From positions 1 through 7,662 of the forward strand of contig QGVE01000126.1 of NCBI GenBank assembly GCA_003242675.1: DNA of 7,662 nucleotides. Direction: 5' to 3'. Every line of letters begins with the position of its first letter. Positions within the stretch are counted from its first letter, which is position 1. The notes under the pieces are model-generated. The model ran no database searches. It had not been told where the DNA came from and worked only from the letters and a program-made list of their open reading frames with translations. Of the stretch, positions 5,852-7,662 are shown one piece after another. The position numbers and the translations under genes are program-made. This DNA comes from Bacillota bacterium. Lineage in GTDB: Bacteria > Bacillota_E > Symbiobacteriia > Symbiobacteriales > Symbiobacteriaceae.

Positions 5852-6765
5852 GGCGGATGGCGAGACCGGCCGTCTGGCTCGCGCTGGTGGGGCTGCTGGT
5901 GGCCTGCAATCGTGAGCCCACCCCGCCGCCCGGGCTGTCTCTCTACACCGAGCCGGGGGCCGACCCGGAGGCCTGGGTGCGCATCCCGGCCGGCCCGTTC
6001 CGGATGGGCCGGGACGAGGTGGAGACTGTCATTCCGGCGGATTACGAGATCATGGTCACCCCCGTGACCAACGCCCAGTACGCCGCCTACCTGGAGCAGG
6101 CCCTGCAGGCGGGCACCGTGCGGCTGGAGGGCGGCACCGTGGTGGGGTTCTACCCCGGCGAACCGTTCGACGGGGCGAAGCACGAGAAGGCGTATCCGGC
6201 CGGCGACTACCGCCACATCGTGCTGGATGACCCGGCCAGCCGGATCGGCCTGGAGGGCGGCAGGCTGGTCGTGAAGGCCGGGTACGAGCACCACCCGGTG
6301 ACGATGGTCAGCTGGTTCGGCGCCAAGGCGTACTGCGAGGCCATCGGCGGGCGCCTGCCCACCGAGGCGGAGTGGGAGAAGGCCGCCCGGGGGGAGGACG
6401 GCCGGCCGTACCCCTGGGGCGACGGCATCGCCCCGGCGTACGCCAACTACTACCACAGCCGCGACCCGTTCGAGACGGCCGAGGGCTACAGCGACACGAC
6501 CCCCGTGGGCTTCTACAACGGGTTCCGCTACGGCGACTTCCAGACGGCCGACGCCGCCAGCCCCTACGGCGTGTACGACATGGCCGGCAACGTGGCGGAG
6601 TGGACGGCCGACGACTACCCGCTGATGCACTACCGCTTCCTGCGGGGCGGCAGCAAGGCGAACTACGGCTACGACCTGCGGGTTTGGAGCCGCAACAGCG
6701 CCGAGCCGGAGTACGTGAGCCCGAACGCCGGCTTCCGGTGCGTGCGCTCGCCGGAAGGGGGCTGA
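5848..6765 (+). CDS. SUMF1/formylglycine-generating-enzyme-fold lipoprotein (NirV-like), catalytic cysteines missing
   Basis: A 305-residue protein with a lipoprotein signal, MRRMARPAVWLALVGLLVAC; the lipobox LVAC puts the lipidated cysteine at 20, so it should sit on the outer face of the membrane. The rest is one FGE-sulfatase domain: WVRIPAGPFRMGRDE (43-57), VTPVTNAQYAAYL (70-82), HHPVTMVSWFGAKAYCEAIGGRLPTEAEWEKAAR (148-181; key parts VSWFGAKAYC and GRLPTEAEWEKAAR), YPWGD (188-192), YGVYDMAGNVAEWT (240-253), FLRGGS (264-269) and NAGFRC (293-298). True FGEs carry two active-site cysteines just after the GGS; here that stretch is KANYGYDLRVW, with none. It is more like the non-FGE members of the fold, such as NirV beside nitrite reductases. 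The start overlaps the previous stop by 4 bases. Confidence 0.9.
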   Translation: MRRMARPAVWLALVGLLVACNREPTPPPGLSLYTEPGADPEAWVRIPAGPFRMGRDEVETVIPADYEIMVTPVTNAQYAAYLEQALQAGTVRLEGGTVVGFYPGEPFDGAKHEKAYPAGDYRHIVLDDPASRIGLEGGRLVVKAGYEHHPVTMVSWFGAKAYCEAIGGRLPTEAEWEKAARGEDGRPYPWGDGIAPAYANYYHSRDPFETAEGYSDTTPVGFYNGFRYGDFQTADAASPYGVYDMAGNVAEWTADDYPLMHYRFLRGGSKANYGYDLRVWSRNSAEPEYVSPNAGFRCVRSPEGG

Positions 6766-6772
6766 TGGCGGC

Positions 6773-7618
6773 ATGCTGCAGAAGGTCCGCGACTTCGGGT
6801 CGCTCATCAAGTCGAAGCAGACCCTGCTCCTGCTGTTCACCGGCTGGGTGGGCTACGCCAGCGGGATGAAGGGGGTGGAGGGCCCCGACCTGACGTGGGA
6901 CCTGCTGGGCAGCCTCTTCCTCGCGATCAGCGGCGTGACCGTGCTCAACATGGTCTACGACCGGGACATCGACGCCGCGATGGCCCGGACGCGCCACCGC
7001 CCGCTGGCGGCCGGCCGGGTGCGCCCGTGGGAGGGGCTCGTCTTCGGCGGGGCGATGAGCGCCATCGGCCTCGCCTGGGCCTTCCGGCTGGACTGGCGCT
7101 TCGGCCTCGCGGTGCTGGCCGGCTGGCTGCTGGACGGCCTGGTCTACACGGTCTGGCTGAAGCGGCGGACCCCGTGGTCGGTGCTGTGGGGCGGCGTGTC
7201 GGGCGGCATGCCGGTCCTGGCGGGCCGGGTGCTGGCCGTGGGCGGCGTGGACCTGGTCGGTGCGCTCCTCGCCCTGGCGGTGCTGCTGTGGATCCCCACC
7301 CACATCATGACGTTCAGCATCAAGCACGCGGCGGACTACGCCGCCGCGGGCGTGCCGGTCTTCCCCAACGTGTACGGTGTGCGGGCGACCCAGGTGGGCA
7401 TCAGCCTGTCCACCGTGCTGGCGGCGGTCACCATGACCGTGCTCACCGGGCTGATGGCCGACCGCTGGGGCGCGATCGCCGTCGCCGCCGCCCTGGCGAT
7501 GGCGCTGGTGGGCCTGGGGGCCAACGCCCTGATCCGCCCGTCGGTCCAGGTGAACCTCCGGCTGTTCAAGTTCGCATCGGTGTACATGCTCTGCGCCATG
7601 GGCCTGCTGCTTCTGTAG
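6773..7618 (+). CDS. UbiA-family prenyltransferase, heme O synthase-like (divergent CtaB)
   Basis: A 281-residue, multi-spanning membrane protein. The first aspartate-rich motif is intact, NMVYDRDIDAAMARTRHRPL (59-78; N59, D63, D67), very close to heme O synthase. YTVWLKRRTPWSVLWGG (125-141), GGMPVLAG (144-151) and DYAAAGVPVFPNVYG (188-202) also match the CtaB layout, as does the terminal RLFKFASVYML. CtaB joins farnesyl diphosphate to protoheme IX to give heme O for terminal oxidases. Differences are LWIPTHIMTF (172-181) where CtaB usually has a PPHFW motif, and GGMP for GAMP/GAFP; similar PTHI versions exist in archaeal homologues, from memory. It starts 7 bases after the lipoprotein gene's stop, with GGAAGGGGG upstream (6753-6761). 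Its place in the operon suggests it makes a prenylated heme for the 12-TM protein. Another UbiA substrate cannot be excluded. Confidence 0.85.
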   Translation: MLQKVRDFGSLIKSKQTLLLLFTGWVGYASGMKGVEGPDLTWDLLGSLFLAISGVTVLNMVYDRDIDAAMARTRHRPLAAGRVRPWEGLVFGGAMSAIGLAWAFRLDWRFGLAVLAGWLLDGLVYTVWLKRRTPWSVLWGGVSGGMPVLAGRVLAVGGVDLVGALLALAVLLWIPTHIMTFSIKHAADYAAAGVPVFPNVYGVRATQVGISLSTVLAAVTMTVLTGLMADRWGAIAVAAALAMALVGLGANALIRPSVQVNLRLFKFASVYMLCAMGLLLL

Positions 7619-7633
7619 GCGATGCGCGCAGGC

Positions 7634-7662
7634 GCCCCGCCGGTCCTTCCGGACGGCGGGGC
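7634..7662 (+). terminator. Strong GC hairpin, probable operon terminator (cut by the window edge)
   Basis: GCCCCGCCGGTCC (7634-7646) pairs with GGACGGCGGGGC (7651-7662) with one bulged G and a TTCC loop. It lies 16 bases after the last stop codon. Whether a T-tract follows cannot be seen. Confidence 0.75.

Noticed and set aside
4510..6765. A 751-codon open frame on the plus strand running through the 12-TM gene into the lipoprotein gene
   Set aside because: Only 5848-6765 has protein-like content. The first part is a +1 shadow of the membrane protein gene, rich in Gly, Arg, Pro and His, and merely lacks stops because of high GC.
5557..7327. Long minus-strand open frames antisense to the lipoprotein and prenyltransferase genes
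   Set aside because: Composition and lack of motifs mark them as shadows of two well-supported genes.

Overview
The window is GC-rich DNA carrying eight protein-coding genes: seven complete, and one running off the left edge. Strong AGGAGG-type ribosome binding sites, a TTG start, a WCPDC thioredoxin-like protein and a perfect FNR box next to a Crp/Fnr gene suggest a high-GC Firmicute of the Symbiobacterium kind. That assignment is an inference from style, not a match. No rRNA, tRNA, CRISPR array, insertion sequence or phage gene was seen.

Left part (1-2206). A glycosyltransferase-like gene on the minus strand (516 down to the edge) diverges from a plus-strand pair: a small thioredoxin-like protein (693-1019) and a luciferase-like flavin oxidoreductase (1059-2102). 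The divergent gap (517-692) holds a possible promoter and an unusually structured leader. The pair ends at a hairpin (2175-2202) facing a convergent gene.

Middle (2207-3747). A secreted six-cysteine protein of unknown function (2770 down to 2207) has a 12-residue tandem duplication at its signal peptide cleavage region. It diverges from a Crp/Fnr-type regulator (about 2923-3642) with an FNR-like N-terminal cysteine cluster. Ten bases after the regulator's stop lies a perfect FNR box, TTGAT-N4-ATCAA.

Right part (3748-7662). A tight four-gene operon follows the box: a 7-TM membrane protein, a 12-TM membrane protein with paired histidines arranged rather like heme-copper oxidase subunit I, a lipoprotein with a formylglycine-generating-enzyme (SUMF1/NirV-like) fold but no catalytic cysteines, and a divergent heme O synthase-like UbiA prenyltransferase. 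Gaps are 4 bases, a 4-base overlap and 7 bases. A strong hairpin at the right edge looks like the operon terminator.

The most interesting reading is an oxygen- or NO-responsive respiratory module: a divergent heme (perhaps heme-copper) membrane enzyme with its own prenyl-heme synthase and an extracytoplasmic lipoprotein partner, switched on by the adjacent regulator. No subunit II with a CuA site and no CXXCH cytochrome c is present, so this is not an ordinary cytochrome oxidase operon. Its substrate cannot be told from sequence alone.
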